Shown: positions 1 through 11,543 of the stretch, piece after piece
Numbering within the stretch: position 1 is the stretch's first letter
Layout: every line of letters starts with the position of its first letter
Translations under genes and position numbers: made by a program
NCBI RefSeq assembly: GCF_000715075.1
Contig: NC_134081.1
Coordinates: forward strand, 105,884,108-105,948,107
Length of the DNA stretch: 64,000 nt
From: Nicotiana tabacum
Lineage: Eukaryota; Streptophyta; Magnoliopsida; Solanales; Solanaceae
Direction: 5' to 3'
Notes under the pieces: model-generated
Database searches by the model: none
What the model was told of the DNA's origin: nothing
The model's input: only the letters and a program-made list of their open reading frames with translations

Positions 1-5
1 TGGCG

Positions 6-2775
6 GTGCTCCACAAGAGGAAGAAAGCTATTGGGTGGACTTTGGCAGATATTCGGGGAATAAGCCCCGTATTTTGCATGCACAAGATTAACTTGGAGGA
101 AGATTCCAAACCCTCCATTGAACATCAAAGGAGACTCAATAAAGCCATGCAAGACTTGGTCAAAAAGGAGATTATCAAATGGTTGGATGCCAGGGTGGTC
201 TACCCTATTTCCGACAGTTCGTGGACTTCTCCGGTGAAATGTGTCCCTAATAAGGGAGCATAATTGTGGTCACCAATGATAAGAACGAGTTGATTCCTAT
301 AAGAACGGTGACCGGGTGGAGAGTGTGTATGGACTATCGGAAGCTGAACAAAGTCACAAGAAAAGACCATTTTCCACTCCCCTTCCTTGACCAAATGCTT
401 GATAGGTTGGCTGGTCGTGATTTCTATTACTTTCTAGATGGATATTCGGGGTACAATAAAATCCTTATTGCCCCGGAAGATCAACAGAAAACAACTTTCA
501 CTTGTCCCTATGGCACTTTCGCTTTTAAGCGGATGTCATTTGGCTTATGCAATGCACCGATAACTTTTCAATGGTGTGTGATGGAGATCTTTACGGATAT
601 GGTAGAGTACTACCTTAAAGTCTTCATGGATGACTTTTCGGTAGTCGGGGATTCCTTTGATGATTGCTTGGCAAATTTGGATAGAGTATTGGCAAGGTGT
701 AAAGAAACGAACTTGGTGCTAAATTGAGAGAAATGCCATTTCATGGTCGAGGAAGGCATTGTCCTTGGCCACAAAATTTCAAAGAATGGCATAGAGGTCG
801 ACAAGGCAAAGATAGAGGTGATTTCTAAACTTTCACCTCCAACTTCAGTGAAAGGCGTGAGAAGTTTCTTGGGTCACGCGGGGCTCTACTGGCGCTTCAT
901 AAAGGATTTTTCTAAAGCAGTGAACCCATTGTGCAAGCTCTTAGAGAAAGATTCTAAGCTTCACTTAAATGATGATTGTATGAGATCTTTTGAATTGCTA
1001 AAGTTCAAGTTGACAACAACTCCCATTACCACCGCTCAAAATTGGAGTATTCCTTTTGACCTCATGTGCGATGCTAGTGATGTAGCGGTTGGGGCAGTTT
1101 TGGGGCAACATATCAAGAAAATTTTTCATCTGGTCTACTATGCTAGTAAGACCATTAATGATGCCCAAGTTAATTACACCGTTACTGAAAAGAGCTTCTT
1201 GCCATTGTGTTTGCAATTGAGAAATTTTGCCCATACTTGATGGGTGCAAATGTTATTGTTCATACGGATCATGCAGCACTTTGCTATCTTATGATCAAGA
1301 AATATTCAAAAGCTAGGTTGAAGAGATGGGTGCTATTGTTGCAAGAGTTTGATATTGACATCCAAGATCAAAAAGGGAGTGAAAATCAAGTGGCAGACCA
1401 CTTGTCTCGTTTAGAGGAGGAGGGGAGGCCGCATGATGGCCTTGAAATCAATGACTTCATCCCCGATGAGAAACTATTGTATATTTCAATGAATGAGGTG
1501 CCATGGTTCACAGATCTAGAAAACTTCCTTGTGTGTGAAATCATCCCGGATGAGCTCTCTTCAAATCAAAAGAAGAAGCCCAAACGGTATTGTCAAGATT
1601 ATTATAGGGACGAGCCATACCTTTTCCGGATTTGCACAGATGGGGTAATTATAAGATGTGTACCGGACGAAGAGAAAAATGTTATTCTTTTGGCTTGCCA
1701 TTCTTCGCCTTATGGTGGTCACAATGGCGGAGCAAGAACGGTGACCAAAGTGCTAAGTTGCGGTTTTTATTGGCCCACTCTCTACAACGATGCAAGTGAT
1801 ATGGTAAAAAGATGTGATGAATGCCAACGGGCCGGTGGAATCTCTAAGAAGAATGAAATGCCTCTCACTACCATTTTGGAGATTGATATCTTTAATGTGT
1901 GGGGTATTGACTTCATGGGTCCTTTTGTGAGTTCTTATGGAAACACCTACATCTTGGTCAAGGTTGATTATGTATCTAAATGGGTTGAGGCCATTGCTCT
2001 ACCCAATAAGTGAGGAGTGTGGTGGAGTTCTTGAAGAAGAATATTTTCAAAAGATTTGGTACTCTGCGGGCAATCATTAGCGATGGAGGTCGCTTTTTTG
2101 CAACAAGGCTTTTGACACTTTGCTTAGAAAGTATGGTGTCACTCATAAAGTTACGACTCCCTATCATCCACAAACTAGCGGTCAAGTAGAAGTCTCCAAC
2201 CGGGAGATAAAGAGTATCTTGTCCAAAATAGTGAATACTAACCGGACGGATTGGTCAAAGAAGCTTGATGATGCACTATGGGCTTATCGGACTGCGTTCA
2301 AAACTCCTATCGGGATGTCTTCATACCGGTTGGTATTTGAAAAATCTTGTCATCTTCCGGTGGAACTTGAGCACAAAGCCATGTGGTCTTTAAAGAAATT
2401 GAATCTTGATTGGGATCCAGCCGCTAACTTGTGGGTTGCACATTTGAATGAATTGGATGAGTTCCGGTACGATGCTTATGCAAGTTCATCCTTGTACAAA
2501 GAGAAGATGAAGTACCTTCATAACAAATACATCCGAAACAAGGAATTCAAGGTGGGCGGTCTTGTTTTGTTGTTCAACTCACGATTGAAGATGTTTCCCG
2601 GGAAGCTGAAATCTGAATGGAGTGGTCCCTTTGAAATTATAGGTGTGACACATTTTGGTGCCTTGGACTTGAAGAACAAAATTATGAGGTATTCCGAGTC
2701 AATGGTCACCGGGTGAAGCTTTATTTGGGAAAGGTTGATGATGGCCACATGATGGCAGTTATTCATTTGAAGTGA
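6..2775 (+). pseudogene. Athila-like pol remnant: reverse transcriptase, RNase H, integrase
   Basis: This would be the polyprotein part that copies element RNA into DNA and integrates it. The RT region spans about 90-1000, with a YSGYN block at about 450 and the catalytic FMDDF box near 627. RNase H follows, including a HTDHAAL block near 1262. The integrase has a zinc-binding segment with H-x-H spacing and a CDEC pair (about 1697-1830), a DFMGPF core start near 1909, and a [10 protein letters not shown] block near 2162. The frame is broken near 262, at a TGA at 725, near 1205, near 2010 and near 2690. The last segment ends in IHLK and a stop at about 2775. The 5' end is cut by the window. 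No product can be made. Confidence 0.9.
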
Positions 2776-4118
2776 TGGTAATTTGCACCGTGCCGCGACG
2801 TTAAATCAGGCGCTTCTTGGGAGACAACCCATGTTTCTTTTTCTTATTCTTTTCTTCTTTTGTAGATAGGTGTTATTTTTGTGCTAATTGGATTTGAAGT
2901 GTGTTGCAGGAATGAGTGAGCTTTACAGGAACTGTGCTCAGAAAATTGGCTAAGTGTGGAAAAAGTGCGGACCGCATGTGTATTGTGCGGACTGCATGTG
3001 TATTGTGCGGACCACACAATTGTAGTCGCTACAACAAAAGGGAACTGCGACCGCACAATTACAGTGCAGACCGCACAAATTGGAAAGGGGAAATGCAAAC
3101 TCTCTGAAGTTTGGTCAGTCAGAGAAATGGCCAAAGTGCGGCCGCACATTAAAATCTGTGGTCGCATCACATATTCTGCGGACTGTAGATCAGCAAGAGC
3201 TTTTGAGACTCCAGGTAACAGAGTGCGGACCGTAGAAAGAATTATGCGGCCACACTCATCCCATGTCCATGCAGTCTAATCGTCAAGTATAAATAATAAC
3301 CTTAGGGGATACGGTACATTTGTTCCCCTCTCTGGGCACTCAAAAATTTAAAATATTGAAATCGTTTGTTAAATTATCTGCCACACTCAATCCACATATG
3401 TGTTCACTCATTTGCACTACATCATATCTGGAATGCTTCAATTACTCATAAAATTCTTCAATTTTTAGTTTAATTTTATCAATTTGTTAGGTAGCTTTAG
3501 GCCATTTGTTAATAGATTTCAATTTTACAACCATGTGGGGGTTTAAACAGTGTTAGGTCAACTTATAATTGCTCTATGGGAAATGGGTGAATTGATTTTC
3601 ATGCTTCATTGTTAATACCATGTCGAATTTGTGCAAAAACTTGAACAACCCTAGAAAGTCTGCTCGTATTTTTTTGAAATCTGCGGCCGCACAAGAAATT
3701 GTGCGGTGCGCAAAAGTTGAGATTAGGGTTCTTTAGTCAAGGCTGATTTTGCGGCCGCACTTAAAATTGTGCGGACCGCAGAAATCCCATCGCGGCCGCA
3801 GAAAAGTAAATGCGGCCGCAAAATAGCCCAATCTCTGTCTTCAGAGAGTTGACATTTTGGTGAGTCTGATGTGCGGCCCCGATGATAAAAGTGCGGACCA
3901 TAATTTAAATCTGCGATCGCACTAATAATTGTGCCTACCGTAGATTCATTGCTGCGGCCGCAAGTTCACAATGTGCGGTCCGCACATCCCAGCCTGCGGC
4001 CGTACTTGTAATTATGCGGACCGCACTTCCCCACCCTACCAGCATGTTCTAAACTGTGTGTTTACTGTCTGTTTGCAATTGAACTACAACTGATTACTAT
4101 TGTTGCTTGTTACAGAAA
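2776..4118 (+). repeat. Spacer rich in GCGGCCGC-type palindromes
   Basis: No coding sequence is supported. The spacer follows pol and contains two clusters (about 2960-3260 and 3680-4030) of degenerate palindromes of the type TGCGGCCGCA and TGCGGACCGCA, 30-50 bp apart, in otherwise AT-rich DNA. Adjacent palindromes often read as complementary pairs, so hairpins are possible. A pyrimidine stretch ending TTGCAG at about 2910 and one ending TTACAG at 4115 look like splice acceptors, the latter four bases before the next ATG. This would fit expression of the downstream ORF from a spliced RNA, which is inference. Confidence 0.65.
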
Positions 4119-5365
4119 ATGGTTACATCTCGAGGCCGCGGTGATACTTCGAAGGGGAGGGGTGAACCTTCCAGAGGTCGAGGAAAATGCACTTTACCCC
4201 TCACCCTCCAAAACATAATCACCAAGAAAGCTATAGCGGGCAGAGGAAGAAATCCAGAGCCCTCCGAATCAAGTTCATATGCCCCATCTCGGGAAGCATC
4301 GGAGGGCGACTCAGTGCAAGAGCAGCCTGCTATCCAATCACAGCTACAGGAAGGTATCAACTCCGGGACGAGCCTTCTTCCTCACATAGCACCTCTGAGG
4401 GTTCGGAGAGTGCCAGTCAGGCTTCAGAGCCCTCTTCTACACCTGTCCCTGAGGCACCAGCGGCTACTGTTGACGATATTTCAGATGATGGCCGAGGAAG
4501 TGATACTACAGTTGCCGGCCTTGAGAGGTCGAAAAAGAAAGAGGTCTGGGAGGACCGTTTTGTAAGCCTAGCTATCTCTGATAGATGCACACAACCCGAA
4601 GAGAAAGGGTCAGTCGACTACCATCGTAGGCTAGTCTGACGAACCATCGATGGTGGGTACAAAGACAGTTGATATACCATCCACTTCAGCAGAGCCTTCT
4701 GCCAGTGCAGCTGACATGACTCCACCTTCAACCCCAATGCCTCCCACCTCGGCTTTGAAGCTGGTGCCTATGCCTTCTACTCCACTCTCTGCGTTGTGAG
4801 TCTCCCAGACACTAGCGAGCCTCAACAACTGGATGCAGACAGTTACTGCAAAGCTATCTGACATATACAGTCATGTTGCAGCATAGTCATCTATTCTGTC
4901 ACCCCAGATTCCCCCCACAGTTGAAGAAACCTTGAAGAAGATCCTGAAAATCAAAACACGATCATGGCCACTTTAGTGCAGCATGGGGCAGTGATCGAAG
5001 AGTTGGGCCAAGAAGTAAAGAAGATGAGAAAGCGGCAGGCCTCTAAGAAGTCAGTGGACGAGCTTCAGAGCTAGGTTATGAAGTTTCCAGCTGCAGGTGA
5101 CATTCTATTTCATATGTTGATTAACCCACACCACCCAGGCCCAGATCCTATAGCACCTACAGCATCAGGTGGCCAGTCTGAGTAGCCAGACACAACTGTT
5201 AACACTGCTGAGGCAGTCCATCATATGTTCACCAACCCAGCCACTCCCGGACTTGAGGATGATGAGATCCGATTGGATGAGGCTGAGGTCGGTGCCACTG
5301 CTGGGGATACAGAGATGGCCACAGAGCCATAGGGAGTTTTCTTCACTCTCACCGTTTAATATTAT
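4119..5365 (+). pseudogene. Env-position third ORF of the Athila-like element, broken
   Basis: The ORF opens at ATG 4119 with a basic RGRG-rich start (SRGRGDTSKGRG). It shifts frame near 4350 and continues as a Ser/Glu/Pro-rich segment ending near KKEVWEDRFVSLA (about 4530-4575). After a stop at 4637 only short pieces follow. These include a helical LASLNNWMQTVTAKLSDIY segment near 4816 and a KKILKIKTR piece near 4935, with several stops. No transmembrane segment is visible, so 'env' describes position rather than proven function. The last recognisable bases (GGAGTTTTCTTCACTCTCAC, about 5334) resemble the usual end of this region and are cut by the LINE insertion. Confidence 0.55.
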
Positions 5366-6692
5366 ATTTAATAGGAAGAGGATGCCGGATGAGTGGAGGT
5401 GGAGTACGGTGGTTCCATTGTATAAGAACAAAGGTGATATCTAGAGTTGTAACAATTATAGGGGTATCAAATTACTGAGTCATACCATGAAAGTGTGGGA
5501 GAGGGTGGTTGAAGCGAGGGTGAGGATGACAGTGTCTGTATCCGACAACCAGTTCGGGTTCATGCCGGGTCGTTCGACTACAGAAGCTATACACCTTGTT
5601 AGAAGGTTGGTGGAACTATACAGAGAGAGGAAGAAGGATCTGTATATGCTGTTTATTGACCTAGAGAAAGCGTATGACAAGGTTCCTAGAGAAATTCTCT
5701 GGAGATGCCTGGAGGCAAAAGGTGTGTCGGTTCCCTACATTATGGCGATTAAGGACATGTATGATGGGGCTAAGACTTGGGTTAGGACAGTAGGAGGCGA
5801 CTCTGAGCATTTTCCGGTTGTAATGGGGTTACACCAAGGTTTTGCACTCAGTTCGTTCTTATTCGCCCTGGTGATGGACGCGTTAACACACCATATTCAA
5901 GGGGATACGCCATGGTGCATGCTATTCGCTGATGACATAGTTCTGATTGATGAGTCGTGAGCCGGTGTTAACGAGAGGCTGGAGGTTTGGAGACAGGCTC
6001 TTGAGTCTAAGGGTTTCAAGCTGAGCAGGACGAAGACGGAATACCTGGAGTGTAAGTTCAGCGCTGAGTCAGGGGAAGAGGGTGTGGATGTGAGGCTTGA
6101 TTCATAGGTCATCCCGAGTAGAGGAAGCTTCAAGTACCTTGGTTCGGTTATCCAGGGGGGAGGGGAGATCGACGATGATGTCACACACCATATTGGGGTA
6201 GGATGGATGAAGTGGAGGTTAGCATCTGGAGTCCTGTATGACAAGAGAATGCCACCGATACTCAAAGGTAAGTTTTATAAAGCGGTGGTTAGACTGGCCA
6301 TGATGTATGGGACTGAGTGTTGGCCCGTTAAGAACTCACATATCCAGAAGATGAAAGTAGCAGAAATGAGGATGTTGCGGTGGATGTGCGGGCACACTAG
6401 GATAGATAAGATTAGGAATGATGATATCCGGGAGAAGGTGCATGTGGCTCCCATTGATGACAAGATGTGGGAAGCGAGGCTTAGATGGTTCAGACATATT
6501 CAGAGGAGAAGCCCAGATGCTCCGGTACGGAGGTGTGAGCAGTTGGTTGTGGATGGCACGAGAAGAGGTAGAGGGCAACCTAAGAAGTATTGGGGAGAGG
6601 TGATCAGGCAGGATATGGCGAGGCTCCAGATTTCCGAGGACATGACACTTGATAGGAAAATGTGGAGGTCGAGTATTAGGGTTGTAGGTTAG
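5366..6692 (+). pseudogene. LINE reverse transcriptase fragment
   Basis: The reading frame shows [11 protein letters not shown] (about 5455), [15 protein letters not shown] (about 5550), [14 protein letters not shown] (about 5650), the catalytic FADD box (about 5927) and the C-terminal region WTCGHT-like [11 protein letters not shown] to the stop at 6690. This is the order of plant RTE-clade RT, which nicks DNA and primes on target DNA. Three in-frame stops interrupt it (5442 TAG, 5958 TGA, about 6105 TAG). The endonuclease domain is missing because of the 5' truncation, so the copy is inactive. Confidence 0.88.
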
Positions 6693-6830
6693 GAGGTAGT
6701 TGAGTCGTGCCTTACTTCGTACCATTGTGGGACTAGCCATGTAGGGTTTTTGTCTAAGATAGCTATTGGCAATGTTGTGGCTTACTATTTCGCTTTTCAG
6801 TGCATGTCCTATTTACTAGCTATCGCTTTT

Positions 6831-7012
6831 GCTTTGCATCTTTCTTCTAGATTTCATGGTGTTCCTATTTTTCTTATGATTGTTGTGGTGATACTAATAT
6901 TTACTAATATTGTCTCCCTTTGCTTTGCATCTTTCTTCTGGATTTCATGGTGTTCCTATTTATCCTATGATTGTTGTTGTGATACTAATATTGTTTTTTT
7001 TTTGTCATTTTG
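6831..7012 (+). repeat. 91 bp tandem duplication in the LINE 3' region
   Basis: Two copies starting GCTTTGCATCTTTCTTCT at 6831 and 6922, period 91 bp, with a few substitutions. They lie between the RT stop and the conserved 3' tail. Non-coding. Confidence 0.75.
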
Positions 7013-7157
7013 TCATTTTGTCTTTTTATTTTTTTGAGCCGAGGGTCTTTCAAAAACAGCCTCTCTACTCCTTCGGGGTAGGGATAAGGTCTGCGTACAC
7101 ACTACCCTCCCCAGACCCCATTAGTGGGATTTTACTGGGTTGTTGTTATTGTTAAGC

Positions 7158-8973
7158 ATTGGAGACAATGCTTAGCTTTATTCGGGGGAGGGGGTGGAGT
7201 TTCTTTGACTAATTTTGATGATTATGTATTTTGATAACTATGAGACATTTGGCCTATAATTAACTTATTACTATTTTCTTCTTCTTTTTCATTATGTATA
7301 TATTCTCTCTTATCTCTCATTATGTATATATTTATTACGTCTTCAATAGTTTTTCTTTTGCTTTGTAGCTTCTTTATCTTTATGTTTGTTTTCTTTTTGA
7401 ATTAGTAGCTTCTTGTTGATTTAATAGCTTCTTTATATGTTTTAGTGGATAATAAGTCTTTTAGTTTTCTTAATGCCATGGTTCTTTCCAAAGGTAGTTT
7501 TTTTGTGAACCGGGTGACTCTTCCCAACGATGGATGGCGTGACAACCTTCTTAAGGGATTGAGTCCGTTTTTGGTATTTAGGTAATAATAGTAGTAGTAA
7601 TGAATAAAAAGACCTAATTGAGTCATACTCGAAGAGTCAAACATGCTTCACTTGGTACCAACACACTTAACTACGTGCTTATGGTTAAAAATAAGGTTTT
7701 TTGGAAAGAAATAGCTCTAGTTAGTGACCTTGTGACTCTTGTGTTGATTTAGATAATCATCGAGTGGTTTAATCGAACCATAGTGATTTTCAATCTTGAA
7801 TATGGTTGTTATGGGCCCTCGACCCTATCCTCTTTAACAATCTAGTTGCGTGAGAGGTGAGATGTTATTGTTGCAAGTCCAAGTACCCGTGCTAATGGTC
7901 TAGAACTTGCCCCGAATGTGTTTCTAAGCGAAATTTTAAGTTTTGCTTGGCTTGAGAAGTGATTGTAGGCTCTCCTTGACCCGATTGAAGTTTTTTATTG
8001 CCCACCGATGTTGTTATCCCCTAGTCAACCCATTTGAGCTTAAAACATTTCTCATTTGATAACCATGTTAAAAGCCTTTGCTTATTTTATTGTGACTCTC
8101 TTTTGGCACCCGAGCTTTCCTTAACACTCTTGTGAAATAATTGGCTAAAAACGTAAGTTTGGGGGAGAGACGAGGAACTTGAAAGAGGTATCAAGGCACA
8201 AAAAGATAAAAGAAATGAAGAGAAGGAAAGGCAAGAAAAGGAAAGAACAAAAAGAAAAATGCAAAAAGAAAGTGAATAAGTTGAAGAGTTGTAGGGATTC
8301 AAATAAAAGTAATGATGCAAAGCATGGAGAAATCAAAGAGGGAGAAAATGAATGTCATGATCAAGAAAGAGTGATGTTAAGTCTCTCTAGTTCCCCCAAG
8401 GAAAAGAAAATGCCTCAAAGAGTTGGCAAAGCATGAGCCTAGAAAAGAAAATAGAGTATTTAAGGAAAGATGAACCTGTTCTATCATAGCATGTCTAGCC
8501 TTAGCCCAAAAGCCATTGCATTCCGAAAAAGCCCTACATGATTTCAAGCCGAGTGAGTTTACATTAGTGGTGATCTACATGAGGGGCAAGCCTATGGTAC
8601 TTAAATCCGTACTTACGATATTCTTTTGAGAGAGGTGAGTGAACCTTTCGCAAATCTTTGGATTGAGTGCTAAATTATTAAGTGAGATAGGCAAACAGAG
8701 AGTACATGAGGAGGAGTTTGGGATCCACAATGACCTACATGAAAGAGCAAGCTTCCTTGATAAATAAAGTCAACTCTTGATGCTCAAGTGTAACATTAGA
8801 ACTATTTGTGCATGGAAGTTTAACTTGTTGCCTTGTTGATAATTCATAAGTGGTGTGGGTAATTGTTGGTCCCAATTGATGTGTGAATGACTCACCTCTG
8901 ATTAGCTGTAATGGTTCTTAACTTGTGGAGGTGGGAACAATTTTATTTGCTTGAGGACAAGCAAAAACTTAAG
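7158..8973 (+). other. Athila-like 3' non-coding region
   Basis: This region runs from the point where the element resumes after the LINE to the polypurine tract. It holds no credible gene. A purine-rich stretch (8175-8440) gives a Lys/Glu-rich ORF of 85 codons that is best explained by base composition. Two GTTTGGGGGAG-like G-runs occur, at about 8158 and at 8974; only the second abuts the LTR. Confidence 0.6.
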
Positions 8974-8984
8974 TTTGGGGGAGT
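8974..8984 (+). other. Polypurine tract of the Athila-like element
   Basis: TTTGGGGGAGT stands immediately before the LTR's TG. This is the expected place of the plus-strand primer of reverse transcription. Confidence 0.7.
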
Positions 8985-10435
8985 TGATAAGTGGGGATTT
9001 TAACTACTTATTAGCGCCTTTTAGCTTTTGTTTTAGTCCAAAAGCGTTTAATTATGTTCCCGAAAACTAATAAAATGTGCTTAATTGCAGGAATATTGGA
9101 AGATGAACTCCCGAGATGAAATCCAACTCAAGAGGGAGTAATCTGAACTCAAACACATAAAAGGCACAGAAACTCAGAAGTATGGACCGCAGAATACCAT
9201 CTGCGGTTGCAGGTTGGGAAGGAAAAGCCATCAGAGTTTGGTGCAAAGTACGGTCCACACATGAATTGTGCGGCCGCAAAAGCTGGGCCAGGAGAAAAGT
9301 TCAGAGAAGATGCTTTTCAAGTCCCCCAGAAGTGCGGCCGCAGTTACAATTGTGCGGACCGCAGAAGAGCAAAATGCGGCCGCAGTTACAATTGTGCGGA
9401 CCGCAGAAAGAGTGCATTGCGGCCACATACTAGAATTATGCAGACGCAGACTTCCAATCCTGTCAAGCTGAAGAAAAGTGCGGACCGCACATGGAATTGT
9501 GAGGCCGCAGAACCTCCCGAAGGGCATTTTTGTCCGAAATTTTCAGCCATGTATACATAGACGAGTTTCATATTTTTAGGTCAACTTTTGACATCAGCTG
9601 CTACAGTAGCCGTTTCCTTTTACTCTTTTTAGTAGTTTTTCATATTTTGAGCTATTTGAACATAGATTTTATCATTTTAATTAGCAATATGAGTTTAATT
9701 ATCATTTTTTCTTCTTTTTCTTTCATTTCAAGTATGAGTAGCTAGATTTTCACTAGGGTTGTGACCCAACCCTAGTGTGTAAACTTAATGGGTGTTTAAT
9801 TTAATGCTTGTTTCTGGTTGAGTGTTGATTATTTAGCCTTGTTCTTGCTTTTATTTGTGGAATTAATGGTTGCAAACATTAGTTCATGCCTATTTGACTT
9901 GGTCTCTACTTGAGAAAAAGAGACTTATTCTAGGAAAACTTAGCTAACAAGAAATTGGGTCAATCGAGAGATTGACAATCCCAATTAAAGGGTTAAACCT
10001 AGAGATAGTAACAACCTGAATTGAGCTTTTTATCAACCATTTTGTTCAATACCCATTTGGATTTGAGAAAGCCAAATCGGGCAAAATCACTCTATGACCG
10101 AGAGATATTGAGTGGGTAATTGAGTGTTGATAGCTATAATACACCCCTACCAATAAAATAAGCTTTAAAGTTTATATCCCATTAGGCAAACACCTAGGTG
10201 AAGGTCATAGCCCTAAGCCTTTTTATAACATTTGAAAAACAACAAAAATAATTTCCTAGTTTTATTTCTTAAATTGCAATCGTAGTTTAATTTAGACTTT
10301 AAAACAACCCAATTTTGTGGAAGTGCAAATTTAGATATACAAACTCACGCGCTACGATATATACTACTAACGCCCATACATATATCTCCTTGCAGAATTC
10401 GACCCCGACTCTTGTTGGGTATTATTATTGTATCA
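8985..10435 (+). repeat. 3' LTR of the Athila-like element (about 1451 bp)
   Basis: The LTR starts TGATAAGTGGGGATTTTAAC and ends TTATTGTATCA. Both limits are supported by the homologous solo LTR in reverse orientation at 31085-32702. Its 5' third carries GCGGCCGC-type palindromes (about 9185-9520), including a local tandem duplication of about 42 bp at 9330-9415. The rest is AT-rich. Near the 3' end it has TTCGACCCCGACTCTTGTTGGG, a block shared with the solo LTR. Confidence 0.85.
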
Positions 10436-11543
10436 ATCGTTTTCATAACCTCGAATTGAGGTGTGAACATGGACGAGATCAGTAGCTATTGTGATCAGAG
10501 ATATGGCTATGGGTATATGTGTGATGTGTTGCATCGTGTGGTTGTACCTTATGCGTCGTGTGGTTGGCCTTAACTGTGATAGAACACTTGCACAAGCATA
10601 CACGTAATTAATCACCCCTATCGGTTTAAGAAGGTGGATCCTGATATTATTGATCATTCATACATACCCTCATCTACTTGCCTTCTATGTGAGAATTGTT
10701 CTATTGGCACGTGCGTCGTCCGTGCAGTTACCAGTTGTAATGAGGGTACAAGTTGCTAAGTGATTAGGGTTCACGAATTGGGATCCATGAATTGTGAACA
10801 TTTTTGAGTTTTGGTACCTCGTGGGGATTATTGGATAAACCTGGTGTGAAAGCGGTTATTCGTATCGAGTTGCTACTTGTCTTTCCTTTATTTATTTTTT
10901 ATCGGATTTAAACTGTGTCCAACCTACTCTACTGTGTTAATATTTGTGGTGTCTCGCTGCTAATTGTTGCTTCTTTTTCCTATTGCAAGCACCGTATTAT
11001 TGTTGTCATTATGCGTAGTTCTGTCGAGATATCATACTCTGTTAGTTCTATACCTATACTTGTTCAGGTTATCCAGTCTAGTAGGTGTCTTGACTGTCCC
11101 TCGTCACTACTCCACTGAGGTTAGTCTTGATACTTACTGGGTATCGCTATGGTGTACTCATACTACGCTTCTGCACATTTTAATGCAGATTCAGGTAATT
11201 CGGAGTCAGTCGATCGCTAGCTAGCTGTACGGATCTTGCTGTGGAGATTCAAGATAAACCTGCTATTGCGTTCACAGGCCTCGGAGTCACCATCGGTTAT
11301 TGTACTTGCACTGTTTTATCTCTATTTCGAAACAGTTGTATTTAGAGGTTTTTGTAGCAAACTCAGTAGAACTTATGACTTGTACTACCGGTTTTGGGAA
11401 TTGTAATTGTGTATAAGATTTTTATCCCATATTCTTCGTTGATGGTTGATTTCTCCGATTAATCCAGTAAGTGTTAGACTTACCTAGCCTTAGAGATTAG
11501 GTGCCGTCATGACATCCTACGGAGGAAAACTAGGATCGTGACA
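10436..11543 (+). repeat. 3' part of another Ty3-type LTR
   Basis: The last 450 bp match the 3' part of the LTR at 55269-57644: CGTCACTACTC, ACTGAGGTTAG, CTTCTGCACAT, TTACCTAGCCTTAGAGATTAGG, ATGACATCCTACGGAGG, ending GATCGTGACA. No primer-binding site or gag follows, so this is a solo or truncated LTR. The Athila-like element appears to have inserted into it, which would explain why its 5' part is not seen here. Confidence 0.75.

Larger units (their letters stand above)
5366..7157 (+). mobile_element. RTE-type LINE, 5' truncated, nested in the Athila-like element
   Basis: The insertion begins inside the RT domain (KRMPDEWR, about 5368) and ends in the characteristic solanaceous RTE/SINE-shared 3' end. 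That end contains GGGATAAGGTCTGCGTACAC (about 7080), CCCCAGACCCCATTAGTGGG and a TTG-type tail up to about 7157. The host element resumes at GCATTGGAGACAATGC. The 5' edge is set by where LINE coding begins and could be off by 10-20 bp; I see no convincing target duplication. The non-coding tail (6700-7060) is T-rich and has an internal 91 bp duplication. Confidence 0.85.
1..10435 (+). mobile_element. Athila-like Ty3-type LTR retrotransposon, 3' part, decayed
   Basis: Reading left to right this stretch gives pol (RT, RNase H, integrase), a long non-coding spacer, an env-position ORF, a second spacer, a polypurine tract and a 3' LTR. The 5' LTR, gag and protease lie outside the window. The Athila assignment rests on three things: the pol sequence type, the extra ORF between pol and the 3' LTR, and two block motifs I associate with this lineage (a GGGAGACAACCC block at about 2819 just after pol, and a CATTGGAGACAATGC block near 7158). 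Frameshifts in pol and a LINE nested in the 3' half show that this copy is dead. Confidence 0.85.

Noticed and set aside
4119..5365. True retroviral envelope gene
   Set aside because: No signal peptide, transmembrane segment or fusion-type region is visible; only its position matches env.
6336..6740. 134-codon minus-strand ORF
   Set aside because: Antisense shadow of the LINE RT C-terminal region.
8179..8436. Lys/Glu-rich ORF of 85 codons
   Set aside because: Purine-rich low-complexity DNA in the Athila 3' non-coding region.
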